Assembly (NCBI RefSeq): GCF_013407935.1 | Contig: NZ_JACBZU010000001.1 | Span: 248,001-312,000 of the forward strand | Reading direction: 5' to 3' | DNA length: 64,000 nucleotides | Origin: Allomuricauda sp. ARW1Y1 | GTDB taxonomy: Bacteria; Bacteroidota; Bacteroidia; Flavobacteriales; Flavobacteriaceae | In this document: positions 6,802 through 16,060 of the stretch, one piece after another | How the letters are laid out: each line of letters begins with the position of its first letter | Numbering within the stretch: the first letter of the stretch is position 1 | Notes under the pieces: generated by a model | Told to the model about the DNA's origin: nothing | Database searches by the model: none | Seen by the model: only the letters and a program-made list of their open reading frames with translations | Program-made: the position numbers and the translations under genes

Positions 6802-9221
6802 CAGAAAACGTAACCCAATCCCAAGATCAGGTTGGTTCCCGGTGCAACGATGCCAGACGAATAGGTCCGGTATCGCTGGTTGGTCATGTTTTCCAAACTT
6901 ACGGAAGCTTTCAAGGCATTGGTAATTCGGTATTGCGATCTAAAATTAAGGGTATACCAAGATGGTGAATAAGGGTTTCCGTTGGCATCACTTGCGTAAA
7001 TAAAGGTTTTGCTCTGTTCAGACAGGGCCAAATCATCATTGCTGATTTCTCCATTGTAATTGACAAACACATCGGCTTTCAATTTTTGATTTTCCCAAAT
7101 TAAGTGGACGTCCCCAAAGGTAGGGGCGGCATGTCGCGATGGGCTGTCGGTACCGTCGTCATCCTCTTCCACGCCTTCCGTCAAAGTAAGGTTTGAAACC
7201 AACGAGAAGTGTTCATTGAAAAAGGCTTCCAATCCAAATTCAAAACCATATACATAGGCCTTGGCTGCATTTTGGATGGCCTGCACATTGCTTGGTTCGC
7301 CGTTGTATTCGATTTCGGTTTGACCGCCAAAGGAAAAATCCCTTCGTACCAAGGCATCCACCAAATAGGTATAATAGGCTGCGCCTTTCAGCACCAAAAT
7401 ATTATTAAAGTTTTTTCGGAGTCCCAGTTCACCATTATAGGCATACTCTGGCTCCAAATCGGGATTGGGGACTACCACGGAACCCGGTTCGGAATCAAAG
7501 ATTTTTCCAATATCGTCAATATTCGGGGCCCTAAATCCGGTAGATCCATTTAAAGTTACTTGTAAATCTTCACGCGGGAACCAACTCATACCCAAACTTC
7601 CAGTTAAGGCACCGGTAACAATATCCGCCTTATCAAAAGGAAATGGGTAAAATGTGGTATCGAAAGTGGCATCGACCCAAACCTGACTATAGCGTACCCC
7701 GGATAAGAGGGAAAGATTGGGCTTTAGGCGGTATTCTGCATTCACGTAACCGGCCAAGGTCTGCCAAGTGGACCCATCTGGATATCTGGATGCTGTTTCC
7801 TGTACTTCGTTGGTTTCTATGTTTCGAACCCTTCCTACGGAGTTGACCTTATTAAATACGTATTCGGCGCCATAATATAAATTGAGGGCTCCAATTTTTT
7901 TGTTTTCAAAATCCAAGTTAACGGACAAGGCATCCACTTTTTCCTTTGTTGAGTAAAGTTCTGGATCTTGAAAACCCCTATCATTTCGGCTCTCCTCAAA
8001 AAACTGATAGGCGGTGGTTAGTTTGACCCCATCATAAAACTTGTTCTTTCCTTTTCGGGTTACCTGAAAATTTCCCATAAACCATTTTTGGGGGCCATAA
8101 TACCACTCGGCCGAGCGAAGGCCCTCTCCATCCCTACTTGGCCGAATCAACCTGTCATATCTATCATAATCAGAGGTTTCGGAATAGTACAATCCCAAAT
8201 CATAGTTCCAAGTGCTATTGGGCTTGTAGGTAAACTTTTGAAGGAAATTGACCTGATCATAGCCGGAACTGACCTGCTTTTTGGGGTCCTCATTGGCCAC
8301 CAGCACATCGGTTCCATTCTGTCGTACCACATAATTGGGCCTCAAATAGGAGTCGGGACCATGTTCGCCCATCTTTAAATCGTCAAAACTATTGTAGGTA
8401 AAACTGGTATAGGAAGCCCATTTTTCCTTACCCAGATTAAAATCCACATGCGCCGTGTTTTCGTTATTGGCTGATGAATAGCGGTAATCGATATTTCCTG
8501 AAAGAGCCAAACTATCCGTAAAGGAAAAACGGGGTTGTTGGGTATAAAAATTCATGACGCCACCAATGGCATCACTACCATAGATCACGGAACCGGGACC
8601 AAAGGTCACCTCTGTTTTTTTGATGGTGAAAGGGTCGATGGATATCACATTTTGAAGATTCCCTCCCCTAAAAATGGCATTGTTCATGCGAACCCCATCT
8701 ACCGAAAGCAAAATACGGTTGGTGGCAAAACCCCGAATCATAGGGCTACCTCCACCCAATTGGCTCTTTTGCACAAAGATTTTTCCGCTATTTTGTAAGA
8801 GGTCCGCAGAAGTTTGAGGCGTTCCAAAAGCAATGTTACGCGCATCGATGGTCTCCACCTTTTGAGGAATATCCTTTTTCTGCTGTTCCCATTTGGAAAC
8901 GGACATGACCACTTCTTGAAGTTCCTCCGTCTTTAAGTTCAGGTAAACCCGATAACCACGACGTTCTATTTGGGCCTTTGTTGTAGTGTGCGTCTGATAG
9001 CTGATATGCTTGAAGGTAATCTTTTCATCTAAATCAAAAATGGCAAGGTTGGCTTTTCCATCTACATCGGTTATAGTCGATTTGCTCTGATCTTTATTGA
9101 AAATGGCAATATTGTCCACAGGAACACCATTATCGGCATCCAACACAGTAACGTCTTGGGCATAAAAAATATGAGCGAACAAGAAAAGAACTAGGGTAAA
9201 GGTTGATTTTAGGTGTGGCAT
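6801..9221 (-). CDS. TonB-dependent outer-membrane receptor, heme/hemoglobin-receptor-like
   Basis: 806 residues. Signal peptide 1-21 (ending FYAQ), a short regulatory-like beta domain with a DVDGKANL-type motif (about 22-95), a plug domain (about 115-225) and a 22-strand barrel ending in an aromatic residue (GLGYVF). The plug motif SPMIRGFATNRILLSVDGVR and then MNNAIFRGGNLQNV is characteristic of the hemoglobin/heme receptor subfamily. It would import a scarce ligand, probably heme or another iron source, using TonB energy. Its start is 2 bases after the recO stop, so it is transcribed with recO. Ligand identity is inferred; no heme-degradation gene is nearby. Confidence 0.9.
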   Translation of the reverse strand: MPHLKSTFTLVLFLFAHIFYAQDVTVLDADNGVPVDNIAIFNKDQSKSTITDVDGKANLAIFDLDEKITFKHISYQTHTTTKAQIERRGYRVYLNLKTEELQEVVMSVSKWEQQKKDIPQKVETIDARNIAFGTPQTSADLLQNSGKIFVQKSQLGGGSPMIRGFATNRILLSVDGVRMNNAIFRGGNLQNVISIDPFTIKKTEVTFGPGSVIYGSDAIGGVMNFYTQQPRFSFTDSLALSGNIDYRYSSANNENTAHVDFNLGKEKWASYTSFTYNSFDDLKMGEHGPDSYLRPNYVVRQNGTDVLVANEDPKKQVSSGYDQVNFLQKFTYKPNSTWNYDLGLYYSETSDYDRYDRLIRPSRDGEGLRSAEWYYGPQKWFMGNFQVTRKGKNKFYDGVKLTTAYQFFEESRNDRGFQDPELYSTKEKVDALSVNLDFENKKIGALNLYYGAEYVFNKVNSVGRVRNIETNEVQETASRYPDGSTWQTLAGYVNAEYRLKPNLSLLSGVRYSQVWVDATFDTTFYPFPFDKADIVTGALTGSLGMSWFPREDLQVTLNGSTGFRAPNIDDIGKIFDSEPGSVVVPNPDLEPEYAYNGELGLRKNFNNILVLKGAAYYTYLVDALVRRDFSFGGQTEIEYNGEPSNVQAIQNAAKAYVYGFEFGLEAFFNEHFSLVSNLTLTEGVEEDDDGTDSPSRHAAPTFGDVHLIWENQKLKADVFVNYNGEISNDDLALSEQSKTFIYASDANGNPYSPSWYTLNFRSQYRITNALKASVSLENMTNQRYRTYSSGIVAPGTNLILGLGYVF

Positions 9222-9223
9222 TT

Positions 9224-9943
9224 TTACGAAAAAACGGCATTTAATACGGCGAGGGACTTTGGTTCGCGGAATCCATGCACGTGCAATCGGTAATACTGGA
9301 TCATTGTTTTCAAGAGTTCCCGCCTGTTTGACTTAGTTAGTTGTATTCTTTGTAATGCATCAAAATTCGTGCCCAAAAACTTCTTGAAATGCTCCAGATT
9401 TTCATTCTGAATCAAGGGGTTAAGTGAAGGGGTTTCGCAGAAGCTGCCCTCCAAAAGGTCGAAAAAAGGCGAGTTTTGGTCTGAGGTATCCGGATAAAAA
9501 CCCAAATATTTGGTGAGATTCAGCAAAAAGAGAATATGAAAATTGGGCGAGAGCTGATGAACGTCCATCCATTGCAAAGCGTATTCCAAATAATTGAAAA
9601 GGCCTTCGTCCTGCTCCTGTTCCTGGATGCTATTACCGAGCATTTCCGCCAAAAAAAGCACCACACTGTTTTTCACCACATCGGTATGCATAGTGCGATA
9701 AGGCACCGAAACCTTAACATCGCGCAAACTTTCCAAGCTGCCTTTGTTCCTGTGGTTGGCCACAATTTCCAGTTGTGTCAAAGGCATAAAATAAGCCGCT
9801 CGAATCTTTGCTTTTTTGGAGGCTAGCACCCCTTTGAGCAAATACGACTTTACACCGTCCGATTGTGTGAATGCACGAACAATGAGACTGGTGTCCCCAT
9901 ATTTTAGGGTGGAAAGTACGATGGCTTTTGTTGTGATTTGCAT
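9224..9943 (-). CDS. recO: DNA repair protein RecO
   Basis: 239 residues, normal length. The N-terminal OB-fold begins ITTKAIVLSTLKYGDTSLIV, with YLLKGVLASKK following, both typical of RecO; the C-terminal part is helical and lacks a zinc-finger cysteine set. RecO acts with RecR to load RecA on SSB-coated single-stranded DNA in the RecF pathway. It lies between the gdhA terminator and the TonB receptor gene, with only a 2-base gap to the latter. Confidence 0.95.
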   Translation of the reverse strand: MQITTKAIVLSTLKYGDTSLIVRAFTQSDGVKSYLLKGVLASKKAKIRAAYFMPLTQLEIVANHRNKGSLESLRDVKVSVPYRTMHTDVVKNSVVLFLAEMLGNSIQEQEQDEGLFNYLEYALQWMDVHQLSPNFHILFLLNLTKYLGFYPDTSDQNSPFFDLLEGSFCETPSLNPLIQNENLEHFKKFLGTNFDALQRIQLTKSNRRELLKTMIQYYRLHVHGFREPKSLAVLNAVFS

Positions 9944-9950
9944 GGGCCAA

Positions 9951-10003
9951 TAAAAAAGCAGTTACCAGAAGTGTAAATGTAACCACTCCTTCCGGTAACT
10001 GCC
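9951..10003 (-). terminator. Strong intrinsic terminator of gdhA
   Basis: Arms at 9958-9971 and 9989-10002 pair over 14 positions with one G-U wobble (minus-strand arm GCAGTTACCGGAAG), then TTTTTTA on the minus strand at 9957-9951. It lies 30 bases downstream of the gdhA stop and just before recO (start 9943). Confidence 0.9.
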
Positions 10004-10032
10004 AACCAAAAACCATTCGCGATGGTTTATAT

Positions 10033-11388
10033 TTAAATCACGCCTTGGGCCAACATGGCATCGGCCACTTTTACAAAGCCGGCAATGTTCGCTCCTTTTA
10101 CGTAATTACAGTATCCATTTTCCTCTTGTCCGTATTGTACACAGGCATCATGAATGTCGGACATGATTCCTTTCAATCGCTTGTCCACCTCTTCCCTGGT
10201 CCAGCTGATTCGCAACGAGTTCTGGCTCATCTCCAATCCAGAAGTGGCCACACCACCCGCGTTGGATGCTTTACCAGGCGCGAACAAAATCTCCGCATCG
10301 TGGAACGCATGTATGGCTTCGGGCGTTGAGGGCATGTTGGCTCCTTCGGCCACCGCGATACATCCATTTTTGATCAAAGTTTTAGCGTCGTCTCCGTTCA
10401 GTTCATTTTGGGTAGCACATGGCAATGCGATATCGCAGGCCACTTTCCAAGGTGTTTCTCCTTTATGGAATTCTGCGGATGGATATTTATCAACATACTC
10501 GGAGATTCTACCTCGTTTGTTGTTCTTCAGGTCCATCACAAAAGCCAATTTCTCCTCGTTGATACCGTCCTTGTCGTAAATGTAACCTCCAGAATCGGAA
10601 AGCGTTAGGACAATTCCTCCCAAATGCAATACTTTTTCTGCAGCATATTGGGCCACGTTACCCGAACCTGAAATCACAACTTTCTTGCCTTCAAAGGTTT
10701 CGTTCTTGGTTTTTAGCATGCTATCGGCAAAGTATACGGTTCCGTAACCTGTTGCCTCGGGACGAATCAACGAACCTCCCCAAGAAAGACCTTTACCGGT
10801 CAATACCCCGGTGAATTCATTTCGTATTTTCTTGTACATCCCAAAAAGGAAACCAATTTCACGGGCACCTACACCGATATCTCCTGCGGGAATATCCGTG
10901 TTAGGACCAATGTGTCGGCATAGCTCCGTCATAAACGCATGGCAAAAACGCATGATCTCGTCGTCGGATTTACCTTTCGGGTCAAAATCGGAACCTCCTT
11001 TACCACCTCCCATGGGAAGAGTGGTCAAACTATTTTTGAACACCTGCTCAAAAGCCAGGAACTTAAGCACGCTTGCATTTACGGTAGGGTGAAAGCGCAG
11101 ACCTCCTTTGTACGGTCCAATGGCTGAGTTCATTTGAATACGGTAGCCACGGTTGACGTGGATTTCTCCGTTATCATCAACCCAAGCCACACGAAACGAA
11201 ATCAATCGCTCTGGCTCCACCATTCTCAACAGAATGTTTTTACCATGATAAATGTCGTGCTGAACAATATAAGGTATCACTGTTTCGGCTACCTCTTGCA
11301 CGGCTTGGATGAATTCGGGCTCATGTCCATTTCTGGAAATCACCTCATCCATAAACACTTTTACTTTATCTTCTATTTTTTCTTCCAT
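10033..11388 (-). CDS. gdhA: NADP-type glutamate dehydrogenase
   Basis: 451 residues, the hexameric bacterial size. It interconverts 2-oxoglutarate, ammonia and NAD(P)H with glutamate, linking carbon and nitrogen metabolism. Visible motifs: GGLRFHPTVN, the catalytic lysine block PMGGGKGGSDFDPKGKSD, the Rossmann element VVISGSGNVAQYA and the GVATSGLEMSQNS segment near the C-terminus. It has its own -7 box at 11459-11466 and a strong terminator, so it is a single-gene unit. NADP preference is inferred from overall similarity to E. coli GdhA-type enzymes. Confidence 0.96.
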   Translation of the reverse strand: MEEKIEDKVKVFMDEVISRNGHEPEFIQAVQEVAETVIPYIVQHDIYHGKNILLRMVEPERLISFRVAWVDDNGEIHVNRGYRIQMNSAIGPYKGGLRFHPTVNASVLKFLAFEQVFKNSLTTLPMGGGKGGSDFDPKGKSDDEIMRFCHAFMTELCRHIGPNTDIPAGDIGVGAREIGFLFGMYKKIRNEFTGVLTGKGLSWGGSLIRPEATGYGTVYFADSMLKTKNETFEGKKVVISGSGNVAQYAAEKVLHLGGIVLTLSDSGGYIYDKDGINEEKLAFVMDLKNNKRGRISEYVDKYPSAEFHKGETPWKVACDIALPCATQNELNGDDAKTLIKNGCIAVAEGANMPSTPEAIHAFHDAEILFAPGKASNAGGVATSGLEMSQNSLRISWTREEVDKRLKGIMSDIHDACVQYGQEENGYCNYVKGANIAGFVKVADAMLAQGVI

Positions 11389-11458
11389 ATAAAGGCTAGG
11401 ATTAGTTGTCTTTCCGCTAAACGAAAAGCACTATTTTATAGATTTATGAATTTGAAGG

Positions 11459-11466
11459 CAAAATTA
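11459..11466 (-). promoter_or_regulatory. -7 promoter box for gdhA
   Basis: The minus strand reads TAATTTTG, identical to the box before ileS. Transcription would begin near 11452, leaving a leader of about 64 bases. The surrounding 60 bases are very AT-rich. Confidence 0.45.
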
Positions 11467-11517
11467 TGGTATTTCAATAATTTGAATATTTATTTTTTAT
11501 AAATTTTTCAAAAAATA

Positions 11518-12672
11518 TTATTTCAAGGCTTGCTCTAGATCCGCAGTCAAATCTTCTACATCTTCAATGCCCACGCTCAACCTGATGAGCGCATCCACAA
11601 CACCCTTTTTTTCACGCTCTTCCTTTGGAATGCTTCCGTGCGACATGCTTGCAGGATGCCCCACCAAACTTTCCACACCGCCCAACGATTCGGCCAAGGT
11701 GAATATTCTAAGTTTTTCCACAATTTGTATAGCATCCTCATATTTTCCTCCTTTGGGCACAAAGGAAATCATGCCCCCAAAACCGGACATTTGCGCTTTG
11801 GCCACTTTATGCTGCGGGTGATGTTCAAAGCCTGGCCAGTATACGGTATCAATTTTAGGATGATTCTCCAAATAATGGGCCACCAATTCCCCATTCTCAC
11901 AATGTCGTTGCATGCGCACATGTAGCGTTTTGATGCCCCGTAAGGTCAAGAAACTATCCATGGGCCCACAAATGGCACCACTTGATTTTTGAATAAAATA
12001 GAGTCGGTTCGCCAAGGTTTTCTCATTGACCACCAAGGCTCCGACCACCACATCGCTATGACCGGCTAAATATTTGGTAGCGGAATGCATCACCATATCA
12101 GCTCCAAGCTCCAAAGGACGTTGCAGGTAAGGTGTGGCAAAGGTGTTATCTACCGCCAAAAGCAGCTTGTTGGCCTCGGTGATTTCCGAAACCGCCTTGA
12201 TATCCACAATATTCATCAGTGGATTGGTAGGGGTTTCTACCCAAATCAACTTGGTTTTGGCATTGATGTGCCCAGACAATTCATCCATGTCAACCATGTC
12301 CGAAAACCGAAATTTGATGCCAAATTTCTCATAGATTCCCTTGAACAAGCGATAACTGCCCCCATAAAGGTCGCTGGTACAAATCACCTCATCGCCGGGC
12401 CCCAAAAGCTTCATCACCGCGTCAATGGCTGCCATTCCACTGCCAAAAGCCATTCCAAACTTACCATTTTCCAGGCTCGCCACTGCATTCTCCAGAGCAG
12501 TTCGTGTTGGGTTGGCCCCTCTTGAATATTCGTATCCTTTATGACCTCCTGGTGTGGGTTGTGCGTAGGTGGACGTTTGGTAAATCGGCGGCATCACAGC
12601 GCCATACGCTGCATCCGGCTGCTGCCCACCATGAATGGCCTTGCTATTGAACTTTAATTCTTTTTTGCCCAT
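11518..12672 (-). CDS. metB: Cystathionine gamma-synthase (trans-sulfuration PLP enzyme)
   Basis: 384 residues from the preferred start. It belongs to the Cys/Met-metabolism PLP family: VMPPIYQTSTYAQPTPGGHK near 27-45, YSRGANPTR near 49-57, and the PLP lysine K200 in HSATKYLAGHSD. It likely condenses an activated homoserine with cysteine; a gamma-lyase or sulfhydrylase activity cannot be excluded from sequence alone. An in-frame upstream ATG at 12693 lies inside the perfect -7 box (12691-12698), so the ATG at 12672 (MGKKELKF) is the better start. No other methionine genes adjoin it. Confidence 0.9.
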   Translation of the reverse strand: MGKKELKFNSKAIHGGQQPDAAYGAVMPPIYQTSTYAQPTPGGHKGYEYSRGANPTRTALENAVASLENGKFGMAFGSGMAAIDAVMKLLGPGDEVICTSDLYGGSYRLFKGIYEKFGIKFRFSDMVDMDELSGHINAKTKLIWVETPTNPLMNIVDIKAVSEITEANKLLLAVDNTFATPYLQRPLELGADMVMHSATKYLAGHSDVVVGALVVNEKTLANRLYFIQKSSGAICGPMDSFLTLRGIKTLHVRMQRHCENGELVAHYLENHPKIDTVYWPGFEHHPQHKVAKAQMSGFGGMISFVPKGGKYEDAIQIVEKLRIFTLAESLGGVESLVGHPASMSHGSIPKEEREKKGVVDALIRLSVGIEDVEDLTADLEQALK

Positions 12673-12690
12673 GTTGCAACTATCTTCATA

Positions 12691-12698
12691 CAAATGTA
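12691..12698 (-). promoter_or_regulatory. -7 box of the cystathionine gamma-synthase gene; decides its start
   Basis: The minus strand reads TACATTTG, a perfect TAnnTTTG. The predicted transcript start near 12684 leaves about 12 bases of leader before the ATG at 12672 and excludes the ATG at 12693. Confidence 0.5.
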
Positions 12699-12718
12699 TC
12701 GTTATCTTTCCGAAGTAT

Positions 12719-12726
12719 TATTTTTG
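12719..12726 (+). promoter_or_regulatory. -7 box of the DUF3298 lipoprotein gene
   Basis: TATTTTTG, a perfect match, 19 bases before the ATG at 12746. It is back to back with the minus-strand box at 12691-12698. Confidence 0.45.
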
Positions 12727-12745
12727 ATGACCCAAAACCTCAATC

Positions 12746-13486
12746 ATGAAAAAATATCTTGCTTGCTTCTTTTCCTTTGGCCTTTTAATCAGTTGCCAAA
12801 CAGAGAGCAAACTTACCTTTGAGCCCACCGAACTGCTTGGTGAAAACTGTGTGGATTGCCCTCAAATCGTGGTTCAAATTCCAAATGCTTTGGACGGCTC
12901 CGCGGTTTCGGAAGCTATCAATAGATCTGTTCAAGAAGAAATTATCAGTATTTTGTCTTTTACGGATGATGAGGAAATCGATAACGTCAACAAAGCACTA
13001 GAATCTTTTACCGATAGTTACAAGGAGCTCAAGACCAAATTCCCGGACGAGGTACCATGGGAGGCCAAAATAGAGGGCGAAGTGGTGTACGAAGATGAAA
13101 ATTTGGTCACACTCAAACTGAATTCGTATTCCTTTACCGGTGGTGCACATGGCTATGCCTCCACCACCTATCTTAATTTTGACAAAAAATCTGGAAAAGA
13201 GCTGGAAAACAACCAACTTTTTGATGATTTTGAAGGCTTTATCGAATTTGCGGAGACCCAATTCCGCAAACAAGAAGAAATACCACAGGACCAAAACATC
13301 AATGCTACCGGATTTATGTTCGAAGGGGACAGTTTTCATTTGCCCAACAACATCGGGTACACCACCGAGGGCCTGCAGCTCATCTATAACCAATACGAAG
13401 TAGCGTCGTATGCGGATGGCCCCATAAGCTTGGTTTTACCCTACACTTACATCAACCCCTTTTTAAAAAATAAGGTTGAACGCTGA
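12746..13486 (+). CDS. DUF3298/DUF4163-type lipoprotein
   Basis: 246 residues; signal peptide with lipobox LISC (C17). The region FTGGAHGYASTTYLNFDKKS (about residues 131-150) and the C-terminal PYTYINPFL are hallmarks of the RsiV/PdaC-like DUF3298 fold, with an N-terminal DUF4163-like part. Some relatives bind lysozyme or deacetylate peptidoglycan, but no catalytic deacetylase motifs are visible here, so only an envelope location is inferred. Monocistronic, convergent with the next gene 15 bases away. Confidence 0.8.
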   Translation: MKKYLACFFSFGLLISCQTESKLTFEPTELLGENCVDCPQIVVQIPNALDGSAVSEAINRSVQEEIISILSFTDDEEIDNVNKALESFTDSYKELKTKFPDEVPWEAKIEGEVVYEDENLVTLKLNSYSFTGGAHGYASTTYLNFDKKSGKELENNQLFDDFEGFIEFAETQFRKQEEIPQDQNINATGFMFEGDSFHLPNNIGYTTEGLQLIYNQYEVASYADGPISLVLPYTYINPFLKNKVER

Positions 13487-13501
13487 TCGCTTTTCCTGAT
13501 A

Positions 13502-14053
13502 TCATTTAAAATAATAACGGAGCCCGGCACCCAACAAAAGCGTGGTATCATTCAGGTCGCTATTGAAATGATAATATCCGTTGATGGGAACAATCAAAGA
13601 AAACGCATCTGAAACAAAGAAGTCCATTTCAAACGAAGCGTAGGCACCATAAATAAAACTGCTTTCTGCCTCAACGGCATCAAAGGGGAATTCGGTCTCC
13701 CCATTGTTGATGTGCTTGTATCCTACGGATGGCCCACCTCCAAAATAAAAGGAAATACCCCGATTGGGAGAGGTCAACACCGTTGTAAAATATCCTAGAT
13801 TGAACCAATAGTCGTTATACGGGAACTCTACCCCGGCATTGGGCCTTTCTTTGGAAAAGGTGGCCACTAGGGATACCTGAACAAAATCTGTATCATTGTG
13901 GTAGTGGTTCGAATTGAGCTGAATACCGTAACCGTCGGTCTTGTAGGTAGGTACCGCTCCAATGGACAAATAACTTCTTTGGGAATAGCCCTGCTCGCAT
14001 ACCAAGATAAACAGCATACAAAAGAGCCCCAAGCATACATGGTAGTGTTTCAT
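13502..14053 (-). CDS. Small outer-membrane beta-barrel-like secreted protein
   Basis: 183 residues; signal peptide about 1-24 (ending GYSQ). The mature part alternates hydrophobic and polar residues with many aromatics and glycines (for example SFYFGGGPSVGYKHI in part) and ends LLGAGLRYYFK, a C-terminal aromatic strand typical of 8-stranded outer-membrane barrels. No specific family recognised. It has its own -7 box at 14081-14088. Confidence 0.65.
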   Translation of the reverse strand: MKHYHVCLGLFCMLFILVCEQGYSQRSYLSIGAVPTYKTDGYGIQLNSNHYHNDTDFVQVSLVATFSKERPNAGVEFPYNDYWFNLGYFTTVLTSPNRGISFYFGGGPSVGYKHINNGETEFPFDAVEAESSFIYGAYASFEMDFFVSDAFSLIVPINGYYHFNSDLNDTTLLLGAGLRYYFK

Positions 14054-14080
14054 TTGGATTAAGATTTGGGTTCTTAAAAC

Positions 14081-14088
14081 AAATATAA
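14081..14088 (-). promoter_or_regulatory. -7 promoter box for the barrel protein gene
   Basis: The minus strand reads TATATTTG (perfect TAnnTTTG), about 27 bases before the ATG at 14053. Confidence 0.45.
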
Positions 14089-14135
14089 TCGATTTCCCGA
14101 GGGTTTGCTTTCCCTTAAAAAAATTTCAGGAAAAG

Positions 14136-14600
14136 CTAGTTGCGGGCCAACGCCTTTTTCAGTGCCAGGATGGCACCAAGGTGCAATCCCTCATGGAAAA
14201 CATTGAATGACAGGGCATCTTCGGCACTGTTCAACCCAATTTTAGGTGTAGTCATATACTCCTGAAAGTTCTTGAACCTACCGTGCTCGTAATCCAATTG
14301 GATGTGCTTTACGGTGCTGAACAAATAGGCGGAAATCTGTTCCATCTCCTTTTCGGTAGCCTCTCCATTAGGGAAAGTGCCCTTTTTATAGTTGTTGATG
14401 AGTTCTTCCTCGATGGTAAAATCCAATCCACTCAATTTGTACAACAGCAATTGGGGCGTAACCACCACATGGGCGATGTTCCACCAAATGTTATTGTTAA
14501 ACCCATCAGGAATCCGGAACAAATCTTCCTTGGGTGTTTTTTTCAAAAATTCGTGGAGTATCATCCTATTCTTCAGGAGAATATCAAAGGTCTTTTCCAT
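14136..14600 (-). CDS. DinB-like four-helix metal-binding protein
   Basis: 154 residues, all helical, no signal peptide. It has the DinB/YfiT-type histidine pattern: NIAHVVVT around residue 44 and FHEGLHLGAILALKK near the C-terminus, which would form a three-histidine metal site. Family members include thiol-dependent transferases and stress proteins, but no substrate can be read from the sequence. It is unrelated to the DNA polymerase gene dinB at 61976. Single gene. Confidence 0.85.
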   Translation of the reverse strand: MEKTFDILLKNRMILHEFLKKTPKEDLFRIPDGFNNNIWWNIAHVVVTPQLLLYKLSGLDFTIEEELINNYKKGTFPNGEATEKEMEQISAYLFSTVKHIQLDYEHGRFKNFQEYMTTPKIGLNSAEDALSFNVFHEGLHLGAILALKKALARN

Positions 14601-14792
14601 AGCTTTTTCTATATAATCACAACGCTCGTTTTCGTAAAACTATGTTTTTAATACGAAACTGCCTACGCTGTTCAGAATTAAACCCCTTCTTTTCCAAATC
14701 AACAAAGCGATTAAATCCTGTTGAATTTACCTCTTTGCAATGGGATTTGTTTCATTTTTGACTTCCTTTGTCCATCCAATAATATCATTTTT

Positions 14793-15143
14793 ATGAAAAA
14801 GATTTATCATTTGGGCAGCTGTTCCACTTGCCAACGCATATTGAAGGAATTGGAGCCGTTGGACGGAGTTGAACTGCAAGAAATCAAATCAGAAGCCATC
14901 ACCCCAGAACAGTTGGAACACATGGCAGCATTGAGCGGGAGCTACGAATCCCTGTTCAGCCGCAGAGCCATGCTTTTCCGCCAGCGGGGATTGCATGAAA
15001 AGGAGCTTTCCGAAAAGGATTACAGGGACTTGATCTTGGAGCACTACACCTTTTTAAAACGACCTGTAGTCTTGGTCGATGACACCATTTTCGTTGGAAA
15101 CGCCAAAAAAACAGTAGAAGCCGCCAAAGCGGCGCTGCATTGA
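14793..15143 (+). CDS. ArsC/Spx-family thioredoxin-fold protein
   Basis: 116 residues from the ATG at 14793; 24 further in-frame codons upstream (from 14721) look non-coding. The motif GSCSTCQRI (residues 7-15) gives a CxxC at C9/C12, and LFSRRAML and KRPVVLVDDTIFVG follow the ArsC-family pattern. Arsenate reductases usually have a single N-terminal cysteine and an RxxP arginine; the CxxC suggests a general thiol reductase or Spx-like role. It is translationally coupled to the exporter that follows (TGATG overlap at 15141-15145). Confidence 0.85.
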   Translation: MKKIYHLGSCSTCQRILKELEPLDGVELQEIKSEAITPEQLEHMAALSGSYESLFSRRAMLFRQRGLHEKELSEKDYRDLILEHYTFLKRPVVLVDDTIFVGNAKKTVEAAKAALH

Positions 15144-16054
15144 TGAGCAAAAGAACCTTGGCCATTTTGGCCGCCATAGGCGCCACTGTTATCTACGGGA
15201 TCAACCACACCGTGGCCAAGGGAGTTATGCCTATGCACGTCCAACCCTTCGGGTTTATCTTTCTTCGTGTAGGCGGGGCAGCCATCCTTTTTTGGTTGAT
15301 TTCAATTTTGGGTCCAAAGCAAAAAATAGAGAAACGGGATTGGGGCCGTTTGTTCGTTTGTTCCCTTTTGGGAATGAGCATCAATATGCTATCCTTTTTT
15401 AAGGGTCTCCAACTATCCACACCTATTAATAGCGCTGTACTTGTAACCATCACCCCTATCATCGTTGTGGTGATTTCCGCTCTGTTTTTACGTGAAAAGA
15501 TCACGCTCAACAAGGGATTGGGGATTGCTATGGGTTTTGTAGGTGCGCTGGGTCTTATTTTGTTTGGGGCAGAAATACGCCAAGATGCCCCCAACATTCC
15601 TTTGGGAAACTCTTTGTTCATTCTTAATGCGACAGCGTACGGTGCCTACTTGGTGGTGGTAAAAAAACTGATTGAAAAATATCACCCATTCACATTGATG
15701 AAATGGTTATTTAGTATGGCTTTTATCATCAATTTGCCCATCACCTTACCCGAGGTACTCGAAATTGAATGGTCGACCATGCCTCTTTGGGCTTATGGAT
15801 CTGTTGCCTTCGTGGTCATCGGCACTACTTTTTTGACCTATCTCTTCAATATTTTTGCCTTGACCGAACTCAAAGCGTCGTCTGTAGGGGCCTTTGTGTA
15901 TATGCAGCCCTTGGTCGGTATTTTATTTGCGCTTTCCTCTGGCAAGGACCATCTCACCCTGATCAAAATTTTGGCCATGGCTTTTGTCCTAGTAGGTGTC
16001 TATTTGGCCAGCAAAAAACCACGAAGAGGCATTAAGCACCCAGAAGAGGCCTAA
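15143..16054 (+). CDS. EamA/DMT-superfamily transporter
   Basis: 303 residues with 10 predicted membrane helices in two EamA repeats (about 5-135 and 150-290). The first helix contains GATVIYGINHTVAK and the second repeat ends with the LVGVYLAS helix; a short basic tail follows. Members export or exchange small metabolites such as amino acids, nucleobases or cofactors; the substrate is not predictable here. The ATG overlaps the stop of the preceding ArsC-like gene by one base. Confidence 0.9.
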   Translation: MSKRTLAILAAIGATVIYGINHTVAKGVMPMHVQPFGFIFLRVGGAAILFWLISILGPKQKIEKRDWGRLFVCSLLGMSINMLSFFKGLQLSTPINSAVLVTITPIIVVVISALFLREKITLNKGLGIAMGFVGALGLILFGAEIRQDAPNIPLGNSLFILNATAYGAYLVVVKKLIEKYHPFTLMKWLFSMAFIINLPITLPEVLEIEWSTMPLWAYGSVAFVVIGTTFLTYLFNIFALTELKASSVGAFVYMQPLVGILFALSSGKDHLTLIKILAMAFVLVGVYLASKKPRRGIKHPEEA

Positions 16055-16060
16055 AAGAAA

